This document shows, piece by piece, positions 25,890 to 27,351 of a DNA stretch of 27,351 nt (position 1 is its first letter; each line of letters begins with the position of its first letter). Below the pieces are notes generated by a model. That model had not been told where the DNA came from. It did not search any database and saw only the letters and a list, made by a program, of their open reading frames with translations. The DNA is taken from IMG/VR virus record IMGVR_UViG_3300004461_001290, positions 1 to 27,351 of that record; one strand, given 5' to 3'. This stretch comes from a virus. The position numbers were made by a program, and so were the translations under genes.

Positions 25890-27351
25890 TGTTAAAAATT
25901 AAAAACGTATCAGCAAAAAACTTTATGAGTGTTGGCAACAACACACAGGCAGTTAATTTTGATAATTGCCAACTAACACTTGTACTAGGTCACAACTTAG
26001 ACATGGGTGGTGATGGTAGTAGAAACGGTACAGGTAAGACTACTATTATTAATGCACTAAGTTATGCTCTTTATGGAGAAGCACTAACAAACATTAGACG
26101 TGATAACTTAATTAACAAGACCAACGGTAAAGGGATGATTACTACCGTTGAGTTTGAGATCGAAGGTAAGGCATATCGTATAGAAAGAGGAAGACGTCCT
26201 AATGTGTTGCGACTTTTTATAGATGGCACAGACACTTTAGATAACGAGCAACAAGGCGACAGTCGAGAAACACAAAAAGAAATAGAAAAAATTATTGGTT
26301 TCCCTCATAATATGTTTAAGCATTTAATTGCACTAAACACTTACACTGAACCATTTTTAAGCATGAGAGCAAATGATCAACGAGATATGATTGAGCAGTT
26401 GCTAGGTATTACTGAATTAAGTTTAAAGGCTGAAATATTAAAGGAACGACAAAAGTTTACAAAAGAATCTATTAAGGAAGAAGAAATTACTATAAATGCT
26501 ATTAATAATAGTAATGAACGAATAGAAAAAAATATTAAAGAAATAGAAAGTAGAAGTAGAGCATGGGAAAAGAATAAAGAAGATAAAATTATATCATTAG
26601 GTGAAGAAATAGTTGCATTAGAAACTATAGATATAGATTTAGAATGTGACAATCACAAGTTAGTTACATCATTAAAAGAACAAAGAACGAATTTACAGAC
26701 CTTACAGGCAGAGAATGATCGTACTGCTACTAGTTTAAAAAGAAGCAATACTAAACTTAAAGAACTAAAAGCCTCATTAGAAAGTGCTAAAGCCGGTGTA
26801 TGTCCTACTTGCGAACAAGAGACTGCACACTTAGACACACATGAAACATATACGGCAGATCTCGTCGAGAGTATAAGTAAAGAACAAAAATACTATGCAG
26901 AGTTAGAAGAGCGAATGGGTGGTGTTTTAGAAGCATTGGCTGAGTTTTCTGATATCCCAGAAAATCCCACATTGTTTTATACTACACTGGAAGAAGCATT
27001 ACAACACAAACACAATGTAGAAACCATGAGGTCTCAATTAGAGGAAAAAGCATTAGAAGAAAATCCGTATATTGAACAAATAGATTCCTTACAAACATCT
27101 GGTTTGCAAGAAGTTAGTTTTGATATAATGAATGAACTAACACATTTACAAGAACATCAAGACTTCTTACATAAACTGCTAACCAGCAAAGATAGTTTTA
27201 TTCGTAAACGTATTATTGATCAAAATATTGCATACTTAAATCACAGGTTAGCAGACTACTTAGACAAGTTAGGCTTACCACATGATGTTAAATTTGCAAG
27301 TGACTTAGGCGTAGAAATAACAGAGTACGGCAGAGACTTAGACTTTGATAA
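25889..27351 (+). CDS. gp46: Recombination endonuclease subunit gp46 (Rad50/SbcC-like), C-terminus beyond window
   Basis: 487 codons are present and the frame is still open at the right edge; T4 gp46 has about 560 residues, so the C-terminal ATPase lobe is missing. It is the SMC-type ATPase partner of gp47. The N-terminal lobe has the Walker A motif SRNGTGKTT (44-52), preceded by GHNLDMGGDG, an extended loop as in phage gp46 proteins. HLIALNTYTEPFL (145-157) is at the Q-loop position. Residues about 180-300 and 310 onward are long charged coiled coil, and the zinc hook CPTC at 305-308 marks the tip of the hairpin. Translation is coupled to gp47 through TAATG. Confidence 0.95.
   Translation, partial: MLKIKNVSAKNFMSVGNNTQAVNFDNCQLTLVLGHNLDMGGDGSRNGTGKTTIINALSYALYGEALTNIRRDNLINKTNGKGMITTVEFEIEGKAYRIERGRRPNVLRLFIDGTDTLDNEQQGDSRETQKEIEKIIGFPHNMFKHLIALNTYTEPFLSMRANDQRDMIEQLLGITELSLKAEILKERQKFTKESIKEEEITINAINNSNERIEKNIKEIESRSRAWEKNKEDKIISLGEEIVALETIDIDLECDNHKLVTSLKEQRTNLQTLQAENDRTATSLKRSNTKLKELKASLESAKAGVCPTCEQETAHLDTHETYTADLVESISKEQKYYAELEERMGGVLEALAEFSDIPENPTLFYTTLEEALQHKHNVETMRSQLEEKALEENPYIEQIDSLQTSGLQEVSFDIMNELTHLQEHQDFLHKLLTSKDSFIRKRIIDQNIAYLNHRLADYLDKLGLPHDVKFASDLGVEITEYGRDLDFD

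Noticed and set aside
26377-26838. Two minus-strand frames antisense to gp46
   Set aside because: Both are complements of the coiled-coil region and zinc hook of gp46.
1-27351. CRISPR array, insertion sequence, integrase or attachment site
   Set aside because: No regularly spaced direct repeats, transposase-like frames or recombinase motifs were seen.

Overview
The window reads as a segment of the genome of a T4-like tailed phage (contractile tail, myovirus morphology), AT-rich by eye. It resembles the marine T4-like group (cyanophages, pelagiphages) more than T4 itself. The evidence is a tightly packed baseplate cluster (gp48/54-like, gp53, hub, gp5, gp25, gp6, giant tail protein) facing a replication/late-transcription cluster in the order gp55-gp47-gp46. 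Several proteins also have the enlarged architectures of marine T4-like phages. The host cannot be read from the sequence.

Layout: (1) 1-12050, minus strand: one uninterrupted reading frame of at least 4016 codons that runs off the left edge, a giant virion protein with a YHYH-type domain. (2) 12054-16605, minus strand: baseplate wedge gp6 (about twice T4 size) and gp25, preceded by a T4-type late-promoter motif. (3) 16722-17776, plus strand: an inverted three-gene cassette (small unknown protein, alpha/beta-hydrolase lipase/esterase, small coiled-coil protein) set inside the baseplate cluster. (4) 17760-23879, minus strand: gp5-type spike, a large hub protein, gp53 and a gp48/gp54-type tube-junction protein. 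(5) 23880-24004: a divergent control region with late-type motifs facing both ways and a near-consensus sigma70 promoter for the rightward genes. (6) 24005-27351, plus strand: late sigma factor gp55, then the recombination nuclease pair gp47 and gp46; gp46 is cut by the right edge.

How they work together: the rightward genes would be transcribed by host RNA polymerase from the sigma70-type promoter. gp46/gp47 process DNA ends for recombination-dependent replication. gp55 then redirects the polymerase to late promoters (GATAAATA-like here), which switch on the leftward baseplate genes. Almost all adjacent genes overlap or are separated by 0-4 bases, as expected for translationally coupled operons. 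No tRNA, CRISPR array, insertion sequence or integrase was seen. The least expected parts are the lipase cassette, a lysozyme-like half domain at the C-terminus of gp5 without visible catalytic residues, an inserted block in gp55, and the size of the open giant gene.
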